Assembly (NCBI GenBank): GCA_015501055.1
Contig: JADNYV010000276.1
Span: forward strand, 1-45,626
Length of the DNA: 45,626 nucleotides
From: Mucidula mucida
Lineage: Eukaryota; Basidiomycota; Agaricomycetes; Agaricales; Physalacriaceae
Reading direction: 5' to 3'
In this document: positions 18,612-27,928 of the stretch, piece after piece
Numbering within the stretch: position 1 is the first letter of the stretch
How the letters are laid out: every line of letters begins with the position of its first letter
Notes under the pieces: model-generated
Database searches by the model: none
What the model saw: only the letters and a program-made list of their open reading frames with translations
Told to the model about the DNA's origin: nothing
Translations under genes and position numbers: made by a program

Positions 18612-19191
18612 CTCTTTGTTAGCGACTGACTATAGCCACAAGACTAAACCAGGTACCACAGCAAGAACTAAAAGAGAAAGTGTTTGTGTTCGTAAGACTA
18701 GGCTAGGCCAGGTGTATAAACGAGATTGGAACTAAAGTACAATGATACTACACTACTGCTTATATACTAGTAAGCCTGTGTTTGGGACTCCTTGTCCATA
18801 CATGTTTCCGCTAGGGATAACTCCACGCCCTTGACCCAGTGTTGTATGCTACTAGTCCATCAGACCATTACTGAAACAACCATGTGTGCTACGAGTGTCG
18901 GTGGTGTGTATATAATAGGGAGTCTATGAGGTATCGGCATGTATGTAGAGTCGGACGCGAGTATAGAATAAAAAAAGTACTCACGAATAAACTCATACTC
19001 ATCATGCAAGCCAAGAGTATACTCGCACGTGAGTAGAGTAGAGTCTAGAGTCTATGGTGAGTCTAGAGTTTCAGTTTGGGGCCACGAATACTCGATAGAC
19101 TCATACTCATAAATATTCGTGAATACTCATGAGTATTCTTATATTCGTGAGTATTCGTGAGTATTCAGCTCCTAATATATATTTTTTGAAC

Positions 19192-19294
19192 AAAATGAAC
19201 CCCGTGAGCATTGAACCCACGGAGCTCAGCCATTTCTGTGCATCAGCACAACAACGAGTATAACCACTGCGCCAAAAGGGCATATTCATTATAC
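19192..19294 (-). repeat. tRNA-like block with A and B boxes (hAT-A)
   Basis: On the minus strand TGGCGCAGTGG matches the Pol III A box exactly, and GGTTCAATGC, about 60 bases on, matches the core B box. GTGGG-TTCAATG-CTCAC folds as a 5-bp T arm with a 7-base loop. The acceptor and D stems do not pair well, so it is not a working tRNA. It points away from the transposase-like ORF. Confidence 0.55.
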
Positions 19295-19327
19295 AATTTC
19301 AGTCCAGATCACACATAATTAGGTAAA

Positions 19328-20308
19328 ATGCCATTAGCAAAAAAAAGGACAAAGGCCATGAAGGCCATACAAAATGTTGTGCTACAAACAAACCTGATGC
19401 GAAAGCCACTCATCAAGGCAGTCCCACCTCCGCCCGAGGTTGATTCGGACGACGACGCCTACGATATCTATGCTGCAGTTCATTCCTTCCCAGCCGTGTC
19501 TCAGACAGATCCATTCGATGCTTTTATTTCAGCGGACGCCACGGATGACGATGGAATCGATTACTGGGTTTCGAAGTCCGCACCGCACAATGCGGAGTTT
19601 ATCACCCCACAACAAGCCCTTGCCCGGATGGCTCTCGACTTCTTGAGCTGTCCCGCCACTAGTACTGATGTCGAACGACTCTTCTCGCACAGTGGTCTTG
19701 TCGTCTCCAAACGACGACACAATCTCGCTGCGGACTCAATTCGAGAGACCACGATACTTGGACAGTGGCTTGCCATTGAGGATCTTGTCCCCGAGCAGAA
19801 GATTGCGAAGTTCTTGCACAATCGGAAGTTACGGAAGAAGGATTTGAATGAGGACCTCTCGACCGACTGGACGGATTCGGATGCAGACGCAGACGGAGGT
19901 GACGATTCCTCGGAGGATGCTGCACCGATGGATGTTTCCGATTCAGAGGTGGAGGTTGTCGAGGAGGTTGTCGAGGAGGATGAGGTTGTCGAGGAGGACG
20001 AGGTGGTTGACGAGGATGAGGTGGTTGACGAGGATGGGGATGATGTTGAGGAGAACTTGTGGACCAAGAGGAAGGGGAAGGGCAAGGCTGTTGCACAGTC
20101 GGAGGAGATGGACTTTTCTGATTTCCGCGATGGTATGGATCCTGTCTCAGAGTTTGACACGGGTCATGATGGTGATGTTGAGATTGACGATGATGACGAT
20201 GATCTCTATGAAACGATTGAGCAGGTAGTTTTGGTTCGACGGCGCAAGCCTGCTTCTTCACCTCAGGATACTACTGATATGGATGCTACTGATATGGATA
20301 TAACTTGA
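19328..20308 (+). CDS. hAT C-terminal dimerisation-domain protein (copy A)
   Basis: 326 residues from ATG 19328. Residues 1-25 (MPLAKKRTKAMKAIQ...) are the parent N-terminus, joined by a deletion to the hAT dimerisation domain (LARMALDFLSCPATSTDVER, then LFSHSGLVVSKRRHNL). A long acidic tail rich in V/E/D repeats follows. The catalytic RNase H-like core is absent, so it cannot transpose DNA itself. Copy B encodes the same first 288 residues. By analogy with deleted transposases elsewhere it might bind ends or poison transposase multimers; that is inference. Confidence 0.85.
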   Translation: MPLAKKRTKAMKAIQNVVLQTNLMRKPLIKAVPPPPEVDSDDDAYDIYAAVHSFPAVSQTDPFDAFISADATDDDGIDYWVSKSAPHNAEFITPQQALARMALDFLSCPATSTDVERLFSHSGLVVSKRRHNLAADSIRETTILGQWLAIEDLVPEQKIAKFLHNRKLRKKDLNEDLSTDWTDSDADADGGDDSSEDAAPMDVSDSEVEVVEEVVEEDEVVEEDEVVDEDEVVDEDGDDVEENLWTKRKGKGKAVAQSEEMDFSDFRDGMDPVSEFDTGHDGDVEIDDDDDDLYETIEQVVLVRRRKPASSPQDTTDMDATDMDIT

Positions 20309-20369
20309 TACACTTACGACCTACTTACTTTAATCTTCACTGTCTTTATGTTTGAATTTGCTTGCTGAT

Positions 20370-20565
20370 ACGTGAGTATACTCGAGTATACTCGGATCGT
20401 ACTCGAGTACTCGAATACTCGAGACTCATGAAGTACTCTCGAGTAGAGTAGATATTCGAGTAGAGTCTCGAGTGAAGACTCGAGTCTTGAGTATTGGGTT
20501 TGAGGTAAGAGTTACTCATACGATGAGTCCGAATATACTCGAGTATGGACTCGTGTCCATCTCTA
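20370..20565. repeat. Subterminal CTCGAGTA palindrome array (hAT-A)
   Basis: Dense repeats of ACTCGAGTA and variants in both orientations fill the last ~200 bases; a related ACTCATGAGTA/ACTCACGAATA array fills the 5' end (18970-19165). Such arrays are the usual transposase-binding zones of hAT elements. The same arrays recur in copies B and C. Confidence 0.8.
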
Positions 20566-20741
20566 CATGTATGACGTCATCCATGTGTTGGGCGTGTGTC
20601 CGACATGAGTACGGCTTTGGTAATGAAAAGGAGTATGATCGGTGACGAAACAGATGATGAAACAGTCTGTTGGTTGATAAGACAAGCCCCCCGATAAGAT
20701 ATGATAAGATTGAAAATGTGAAAATATGGTGATTCATAACA

Positions 20742-20755
20742 TCACCCCCTCCTTA
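20742..20755 (-). other. Polypurine tract
   Basis: On the minus strand AAGGAGGGGGTGA lies directly before the LTR start TGTTATG. This is the expected place and composition for the plus-strand primer of an LTR retrotransposon. Confidence 0.75.
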
Positions 20756-21193
20756 AGGCGCAAGTTTCATTCTGCGCCAGAGTCGCTCCATGAGGGCTGC
20801 AGAGGGTAGCGTGACATTGAGGAGTTTGGTATCGGGCGGTGGCATGGGTCGGAATAAATGGGATGGAAACTGCAACATAGGGACTTCAATTCGAGCAAGC
20901 GCAGGTGGCTTTGGCTTGTTCGGGTACTGTTGGTGAAAATTGCGGATAGCTTCGCCGGCATTCTTGAGATTGCATGCCGGTTCCCATGTCTGCTCATGTG
21001 TGCCATAACCCTTCCAGTGGACCTTGTATTGGAAACCCCCACGGTACTTCCGGGAATTCACCACTTTCTCAACCTCCCATTCTGGCTCGGCGTCCAACAC
21101 CGGTGGCGGACATGTGTCTCGGGGTTGTGTCGGAAACTGGGGCTTGTGATAAGATGTCAGCAGGGCTTCATTGAACATGGAATGGATGCTCTT
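20753..21193 (-). pseudogene. Integrase tail with chromodomain
   Basis: After an in-frame TAG at the end of the integrase ORF (expected Trp) the frame gives EPEWEVEKVVNSRKY, FQYKVHWKGYGTHEQTWEP and NLKNAGEAI, a clear chromodomain. Chromoviruses use it to target integration to modified chromatin. Confidence 0.9.
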
Positions 21194-22189
21194 CTACGTG
21201 TGAGGGATCTGGAGCTTGTAAGAACTCGTCCCGACTTTCTTGATCACTTTGAACGGCCCGAAATGTTTGTCATTGAGCTTCTTCATTGGTCGGTCCGTGC
21301 TGAGATTCGTCCCTTCCAGCCATACTTTGTCGCCTTCCTTGTACTCTACTGCCTCTGTCCGCTTCCTGTCATAAAACTGTTTCATGTCCTCTTTTGCCAT
21401 CTTTAATGCTGACCCCACTTCGTCCCATGTTTTCCTCATGCTGTCGGTAAACTCCTGCGCAGTCTCATTTCTCAATGCCGTTTTTGGAGCGGTGCCTTTG
21501 TAGGGGTGTCTGTTTATGTCTGCAAAGAACGGAGTGACTTTGGTTGCCAAGTGTACCCAATCATTGTAAACAAATTCGGCAGAGGGTAACCATTCATGTC
21601 AGTTGTTCTAATGGTAATTGATGAATAACCGTAAGAAATGTTCTATCTCTTGGTTCAACCGTTCCGTTTGCCCGTTTGCCTGTGGATAATACGCTGTTGT
21701 GAAATTTCCTTCAATGCCCAGCAACCGGTACAACTCCTTCATGAAGTGTGAGTGATATTGTGGCCCTCGATCATATATCATCTGCCGTGGTAATCCATGT
21801 ATAGGAAAGATGTGATTGCGGTAAATACAAGCCATGCCTTCTGACGTCAGGGTAGTGTGTGTTGGTATGATGCATAACCATTTTGTGAAATGATCCACAA
21901 ACGTGCTGATTGCATTATATCCTCCCCACTCCGGCAACTCACCAATCATGTCTGTCCCGACTTTATCCCCTGGTTTGCTTGGTACATCTATAGGATGGAG
22001 GGGTGCAGCCGGCTTTGTGCGATGTGACTTTGTAACTTGGCATTTTTGACACCCTTCCATGTATTCGCGGACGTCTCGGCTGATTCCTGGCCACCAATAT
22101 GTGCGTGTGATCAACTCAAGGGTCTTGTATTGTCCGGGATGCCCTGCAAGTTGTGCGTCGTGATGCATTCCAATAACTTTTCCCCGCAA
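21194..22189 (-). pseudogene. Integrase
   Basis: The N-terminal HHCC finger is visible (H..H in GMHHDAQLAGH and CQKCQV). The core has D in GTDMIGELP, D in IYDRGPQY and E in GQTERLNQEIE, the DDE triad. After LFINYH come TAG and TGA within three codons, where the family has Gln and Trp, then the frame resumes HEWLPSAEFVYND. Confidence 0.92.
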
Positions 22190-22479
22190 TTCCTTGTCCT
22201 TTGGTATGTAAATACGATCTTTCCATATAATAAGTCCATTTTCCTTCTCTTCCCATCCTTTTTCTTTGTTTTCTAATGCTTTTTGTACGTATCTGTCTTT
22301 GTTTCCTTTTCTTTGTTTGATTTTGTTAAGTAATTTGTCCTCTGGTGTAGCTACTGTATGTAAAGAAAATTGAATTTATGATATAAAAAACTCCGGTTTT
22401 AGCAAAACAATGTTTTTATTATCTTTTTCCCCCTTCTCAAGGCTGTCATCCTTGACAAGGCATCAGCTTTTCCCATTGT

Positions 22480-22805
22480 CCTGCCCGGCTTATGAATCAG
22501 CTGTATGTCATACTCTGCCAACTCCGTAACCCATCTCGCCTGCCTCCGATTCAACTTCTGTGGCTTCCGGAAGTACTGAAGGTTTTAATGATCGGTAAAA
22601 CCTCCACCGTCTCCATTGCTCCTAGGAGATACTGCCTTCAGTCATTAATCAAGTCCATGATAGCCATCATTTCCTTGTCGTAGATCTCGTAGTTGCATTC
22701 AACTTCATTTAACGCGCAAGATTGAAAAGCCACTGGGCTCCATTTTCCGTCAACAAATTGGGAAAGAACAGCCCCATTTGCATAGTTTGAGGAGTCCGCC
22801 TCGAC
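22480..22805 (-). pseudogene. RNase H domain
   Basis: Directly after the TGA near 22806 the minus frame gives VEADSSNYANGAVLSQ, then CALNEVECNYEIYDKE and MAIMDL, typical of the Ty3 RNase H. Further stops follow. Confidence 0.8.
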
Positions 22806-23800
22806 TCAAAACTTGCCATCGTTGTGTGGTACGATCAGGACGGGTTCTTCTGTCATCCTCCGTTTTAACTCCTCAAACGCCTCATGCTGTTCCTCTCCCC
22901 AAACCCATTCGCCCTTCCCGGTTAGCAATGTCAACGGCTTTGCTACTCCCGCAAATCCCCAAATGAGATGTCGGTAGAAGTTGCAGAAGCCCAGGAACAA
23001 CTGTACTTCCTTCTTCTTTGTCGGCTCCCTCCATTCCTTCACAATGGCCACTTTTGCCGGATCCATCTTCACTTCTCCTCCGCCAACAATCACTCCCAAG
23101 TAATCTACAGTATGTGCCTCAAAACTACATTTCTTGGGTTTTAAATACAACTTATTTACTCGTAGTATCTCTAGTACTTGTCGTACAATGTGCCTGTGTT
23201 CTTCCAACGTGTTTGTAAAGATAAGTATATCATCTAAGTATACGATAACATGTCCTTTGTCAATCAACTCCTTCAGAATGTGATTCATGAACGATTGGAA
23301 GGTGGCCGGCGAGTTTGTAAGTCCAAAGAACATGACTGAGGGCTCAAACAGGCCTCGGTTTGTTCAAAACGCTGCCTTCCATTCGTCACCTTCTTTGATT
23401 GGATGTTGTTGTAACCCCATTAGACATCCATCTTTGTAAACCATGTCGCTCCCTTCAACTTGTTGATAAGCTCCTGAATCAACGGCAAGGGATATCAGTT
23501 TTTGATTGTCATGACGTTCAATTTCCGATAATCTTGTACGGGCCAAAGACTTCCGTCCTTCTTTTTGACAAAGAAGAATGGTGACGCCATGGGTGAGATT
23601 GATGGTCGTATGCGTCCCGTGCGTATGTTTTCCTCCAAAAACTCATCTAACGCCTTCTGCTTGGATGGACTAAGGGGATAGACCTTACAGTCAACCGGTT
23701 TGGAACCAGGCGTGAGTTCTATTGCGTGATCCCAGGGTCTTTGCACCGGTAGCTTGTCAAAGTCCGCCTTGCTGAATACATTGGAGAATTCCTCAATGTA
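22806..23800 (-). pseudogene. Reverse transcriptase
   Basis: N-terminal RT motifs [11 protein letters not shown] and QDYRKLN lie in 23495-23746. The stop after TIKN falls where the family continues YPLP. A second stop and a frame shift follow near 23415-23430. [13 protein letters not shown] and the active-site box [11 protein letters not shown] lie in 22806-23333. YLDD itself is intact. The frame again ends in a TGA at the start of RNase H. Confidence 0.92.
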
Positions 23801-24179
23801 AGGTGCAGCGGCGGATGAAGGCTATTGTGATCTCAGCTTTTCACCGCTTTTGCGATAGTTGTCCCAGTCCATCCAAAACAACCGCTCTTCCTCCTCCAGT
23901 TTCTCTTCTACATCTTCTCCTTCATCTTCTGGCGAGTCATACTCAGGTAGATAGCCGCAGCGGTCTGGGCATCAATCAAAAGTCAATGTGGATTCCGTCC
24001 AGTTGATCATGGGGTTGTGATATCGTAGCCAATCTAGCCCCAAAAAGATACTTGTTTTGCCAAGATTGATGACGGCCAACTCAATCTTTTGGCGTGATCA
24101 CCAATCTTCATCCGGACCTCCACAAAACCTTTGATTGCTCCTCCCTTGTTTAGGGTTCCATCCGCATTGTAGACAGGGA

Positions 24180-24733
24180 GCTTGACCGGTAACTCCTTGA
24201 TTGGGAGTCCATTCTTCTCAACAAATTCTTTATTGATGCAAGAACCTTTTGCTCCGCTGTTGAGAAGGGCACTTGTTTCCCATTCAGAGCCTGTATGTAC
24301 GCTCTCTATGGTTACTCAGAGTTTCATGTCCTGCCCCTTTGTTCCTCGAATATACTTCCTTGACTTTTTTAACTCCGTTACAACTTCTACCGCAGCTTCC
24401 TTCGTCAACGCTCTGATCGCCATCACCTTCTCTTCTGTCGCTTCTCTCTCTCTCCGCTCCGGCATCCATGCTCTCAAAATTCCCACTGCTCTTGGCACTT
24501 CGTCCTCTCTTAGCCTTTGTGTAACCCACTCAGGCGTGTTTGGTTCGTATCTTTCTTTCGCAGGTTTTGGTGGTAAAATCGTGGATGATATTTTAGATGC
24601 CTTAGTACTAGTACTATAAATAGATTCTGCATCTGATGATTCTTCCCTTGGCAACTGCTCCGGCAGGACTGCGTCTACTGCAGGAGCTTCGCAAAACCCA
24701 ACTCTTCGGCCAGCTTCTTCTTCTCCTCGTCAT
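24180..24733 (-). pseudogene. Aspartic protease and linker region
   Basis: The protease signature reads LLNSGAKGSCIN near 24240-24275. The family expects Asp where this copy has Asn (D-S/T-G), a single G-to-A step, so the catalytic residue is lost. Frames upstream are interrupted by stops. Confidence 0.7.
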
Positions 24734-25589
24734 TTATTTCAGTTCATAGACCCCAAATCTGCTGGCGTTGACCCTTCTTTGGACAGAACCTGCTGATGTG
24801 GCCGTGTTCGCCACAGCTGAAGCAAAGTCCCCTTTGACGTGCATTGTCGATATCCATTGGCCTGCCGGCTCCTCCATAGGTAACACCGGTGGCATCTCAT
24901 CGTGTGATCGGTGTTGGGGGTGGGTTTGTAGGATTGGCTCTTGATGTAGCCGCCTGCAGAGCTTGGGGCCGGGACTGCATACCGGGCCTTTTGCTCGCCA
25001 TCCGCCTTCTCCACAACTGATTAATCTGGATGATCTGTGTCTTCCAATCCTTGTATTTCTCCGGCAACCCGTCTTGGCTGCCATAGATCTGATCAATAAT
25101 CTTCTCATTGACATTGGTCTCGAGAAGTTGCACGACATATGCGTCATCCTTTGAATATTCTGCCTGAGTGAGCAGAACCTCGAACTTCTAGAAAAAATCT
25201 TGAGCGGTGTCTTGCCCCTGGCGCAACCGCTCGATCTGGTCTTGCGCGTCTCGCGCAAGGTTGGAATCCACAAATCGCTCCTTCAAATGCTCCTTGAACT
25301 CTGTCCAAGAGACTGTCCATTCCTCTTCTTCCTCGTCAAAGTTCTGATCCGTGTAGTTCTGGACCCATGCATCAACATGATCTCCTTGGATGTAGGAGAG
25401 AACAACATCAATCCTTTCAGAGTCAGATGTGAGGTTGTTCTTCTTGTCACAGATGTATGTAAACATGGATCGCCACCAGCTCTTGTACTTGGTCTTGTCC
25501 CCGTCATAGTTGTAAGGTTTGTTGACAAGGGATTGGCCTTTGGGTTTAACATCGGCGTGATGAGTGGGCTCGGGTGCTTTATTGGACAT
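24734..25589 (-). pseudogene. gag of the chromovirus
   Basis: Starts at ATG 25589. The capsid-like part includes YKSWWRSMFTYI and WTEFKEHLKERFVD. A CCHC zinc knuckle, CFSCGEHGHISRFC (C-x2-C-x4-H-x4-C), lies at 24783-24824. An in-frame stop after GQDTAQDFF (near 25188) and another after PPPTPITR break the frame, so a full Gag cannot be made from this copy. Confidence 0.88.
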
Positions 25590-26170
25590 GGTGAATCGGG
25601 GTGATGAGATCAGAGAGTGGAAGGGTGAAAGTAGGAATATGGGTGATGCGGATTTGGATAAAGGTTTGGATGAATAAGGGGGAATTGCCTAGATCTGAAA
25701 TAGAATCCAGGACTTGGTAGGGTGGGGAATGATGATGTGTATTGTAAGGTAAGTAAAGTAGGTAAGTATCGTAACTGTCTACGCTATTTTACTGACTACT
25801 GACTATGTATCTACGGAGCCCAAGAGCTTGTCACAAGTTTGCAATTGCCCAGCCAACGTCGCTCTGGTGTGAGGTAAGCCGAAGTTTTCCTGGGAACAGG
25901 GGTTGACCCGTAAACAGCGCCCACTGAAGTGCAACTGCCAAAAGTTTGTTCTCGTGATAGCGGCTACTTCCAGCACCCAAGGCAGTTATCTCTAACTGTT
26001 AGCCGGCGCTACTGGGACCAATACACACATATGTGGACGTGCGCTGGGATTAGGAATCCGTTGATCTGTAAACAGGAAAGGGAATGGGGAAATGTGCGAT
26101 GATCAAACAGCGAAGTGCTGATCGACAATCAGGGATGTGTGGTAGGTGGTAGAAAGTAGTTCTGATCTTC
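25590..26170 (-). other. Untranslated leader of the chromovirus
   Basis: Sequence between the 5' LTR and the gag start; no ORF. The bases next to the LTR do not match a tRNA primer site I can name. Confidence 0.6.
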
Positions 26171-26669
26171 TATTAGCAACTGACTATAGCCACAAGACTA
26201 AACCAGGTACCACAGCAAGAACTAAAAGAGAAAGTGTTTGCGTTTGTAAGACTAGGCTAGGCCAGGTGTATAAATGAGATCGGAACTAAAGTACAATGAT
26301 ACTACACTACTGCTTATATACTAGTAAGCCTGTGGTTGGGACTCCTTGTCCAAACATGTTTCCGCTAGGGATAACTCTACGCCCTTGACCCAGTGTTGTA
26401 TGCTACTAGTCCATCAGACCATTACTAAAACAACCATGTGTGCTACGAGTGTCGGTGGTGTGTATACAATAGGGAGTCTATGAGGTATTGGCATGTATGA
26501 TGTCATCCATGTGTTGGGCGTGTGTCCAACATGAGTACGGCTTTGGTAATGAAAAGGAGTATGATCGGTGACGAAACAGATGATGAAACAGTCCGTTGGT
26601 TGATAAGACAAGCCCCCCGATAAGAGATGATAAGATTTTGAAAATGTGAAAATATGGCGATTCATAACA
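26171..26669 (-). repeat. 5' LTR of the chromovirus
   Basis: 499 bases, uninterrupted. It supplies the empty site for hAT-A: CATGTATG occurs once here, near 26493-26500, where the left LTR carries the insertion. The usual terminal CA on the minus strand has mutated to TA. Confidence 0.93.
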
Positions 26670-26674
26670 CTCTT

Positions 26675-26846
26675 AGTAGTTCGTTATTGACGGGAGTTGC
26701 CGACTCAGAGAGTGTTCTGCCTTGATTTACCTCCCGCCACTTTGTCACTTAGCTCTCCAACCCTTACGCCCTATCAATTTGGTTGAGACGTCCACTTCAA
26801 GCTCGAATCATTTGATCCAATCTATTGCTTTCTCCCAGCGACCTGC
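26675..26846. other. Right flank of the chromovirus
   Basis: Short intergenic stretch before the next ORF; it may include an upstream exon or leader of that gene. Confidence 0.4.
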
Positions 26847-27481
26847 ATGCCAACCTCGGAGTACACAATTTTCTCTCTTTCATCAAAGCCCGATTCATTA
26901 CCTCTAATTACCTTGCCGATTGCGGACCTCTTTCTTGGAAATCCAATGCGAAATAGCTGCTTAGTTCCCATCCCTGACATGCTGGAAGACAACGACAAGG
27001 CATCTATGCACCTCGCGCCGCGAATGAGGACGAGTTGTATCAAGAAAAAGACTGGTCTCACTGCATTGATACTCCAAGGATTTTGCCCGTCAGCAATGGA
27101 CATGTCTGATGATGATATGGATTGTAATGATTCCGAGGATGATTTACACTGGAGTGGTTCAGAGAACGAGACAGACGAAGAGATGGAGGTTTCTGGATGG
27201 ATGGTACGTTCTGTGGAACGTACATTTGTACGATCTAATCAACTGTTCAGGTGCTATACCACTTCAAACGGCCTCTGCGGCAGTCTATTACTACTCCAGT
27301 TTTTGTTCTATCAACAGACCACCAGACTGCCCTAATAGAGGACAAAAGTAATGAGGGGCAAGTCCGGAGGATCCCTTTTCAGACAAGGCCAAGACCAGGG
27401 CAAAAGAGAAGAACACATCAATGTCTGCTGGATACAACTGTGATGAAGGGAGCCTTTTTGAAAGCACGACCGCTGCAATAA
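26847..27481 (+). CDS. Uncharacterised acidic-centre protein
   Basis: Two exons, 26847-27203 and 27251-27481, joined by a clean 47-base intron (GTACGT...TTCAG, phase 0), give 195 residues. The middle is acidic (MSDDDMDCNDSEDD) and the C-terminal exon is basic (RPRPGQKRR). I recognise no domain. The true start may lie further upstream. It sits between a retrotransposon and a kinase pseudogene. Confidence 0.45.
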
Positions 27482-27928
27482 TAATCTTCAAACAATGTTG
27501 ATAATAACATAGTATGCCTAAGTTGTTTCTTGCCATTGCCACTATTGAAAGTGAAGGCAGGCTTGCGACGTGCCAAGGTTATCTTCTGCGGAAGGTCAGC
27601 TTGATGATTGTATAGTGTAATCTTTCTCTAAACCTAATATTGTTAGTAGTACACAGAAAGCCAGCGAACACATTTTCTATCAAGTTTGATAGTCCTATGG
27701 ACTAAGATCCAAGTCAGGGGATAGAAACAGGCAGTAAACAGAAAAACAATCTAAAGAAAGAACTTCTGGAAGAGGAAGTTATATCTCTTTCACTAATAGC
27801 ATGGCATTTGTGGTATGTATAGATACATCTGCTACATAAATAGATGGACTTACATGTTGTATCAAATAGATGGAGCAGTATAAGATTTGTTTTGAAGAGA
27901 ACCTCCCTCCTTATGTTGCCCATCCTTG
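27482..27928. other. No gene seen
   Basis: A/T-rich spacer with no supported coding frame. Confidence 0.5.

Larger units (their letters stand above)
18947..20565 (+). mobile_element. hAT element copy A (1,619 nt)
   Basis: Ends are TAGAGTCGGACGCGAGT on the left and, inverted on the right, TAGAGATGGACACGAGT: imperfect terminal inverted repeats starting TAGAG. An 8-base duplication CATGTATG flanks it (18939-18946, 20566-20573), the hAT hallmark. The uninterrupted LTR at 26171-26669 is the empty site. Subterminal regions are packed with ACTCGAGTA/ACTCATGAGTA palindromes. It carries a tRNA-like block and one ORF with only the C-terminal dimerisation domain, so it is an internally deleted, non-autonomous element. 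Confidence 0.95.
18617..20741 (-). repeat. 3' LTR of the chromovirus, split by hAT-A
   Basis: Element-wise this is the 3' LTR because the genes run on the minus strand. Its two halves, 18617-18946 and 20574-20741, match the right LTR almost base for base. The break is exactly a hAT element plus one 8-base duplication. Confidence 0.95.
18612..26674 (-). mobile_element. Complete Ty3/Gypsy chromovirus, decayed
   Basis: Two LTRs (18617-20741 and 26171-26669) enclose minus-strand gag, protease, reverse transcriptase, RNase H, integrase and chromodomain in Ty3/Gypsy order. The 5-base target duplication CTCTT is at 18612-18616 and 26670-26674. On the minus strand the LTR begins TGTTATGAATC; the left copy ends GCTAACA, the right GCTAATA. 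A purine tract abuts the left LTR. After removing the hAT insert and its duplication, the left LTR is 498 bases against 499. LTRs are very similar, so insertion was fairly recent, yet coding frames carry many stops. Confidence 0.95.

Noticed and set aside
18947..19170. CRISPR-like array of short repeats
   Set aside because: The ACTCATGAGTA/CTCGAGTA repeats are irregularly spaced, palindromic and confined to hAT ends. A eukaryotic genome makes CRISPR implausible.
19192..19294. Functional tRNA gene
   Set aside because: A and B boxes and the T arm are present, but acceptor and D stems do not pair and no clear anticodon arm forms. Annotated as tRNA-like only.
19561..20261. Minus-strand Ser/Thr-rich and Pro/His-rich ORFs
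   Set aside because: Antisense shadows of the hAT acidic-tail codons. The same pattern appears in copies B and C, and the sense frame has the recognisable domain.
24182..24619. Plus-strand 145-residue ORF
   Set aside because: Lies antisense to the Gypsy protease/linker region; the minus strand holds the family motifs.
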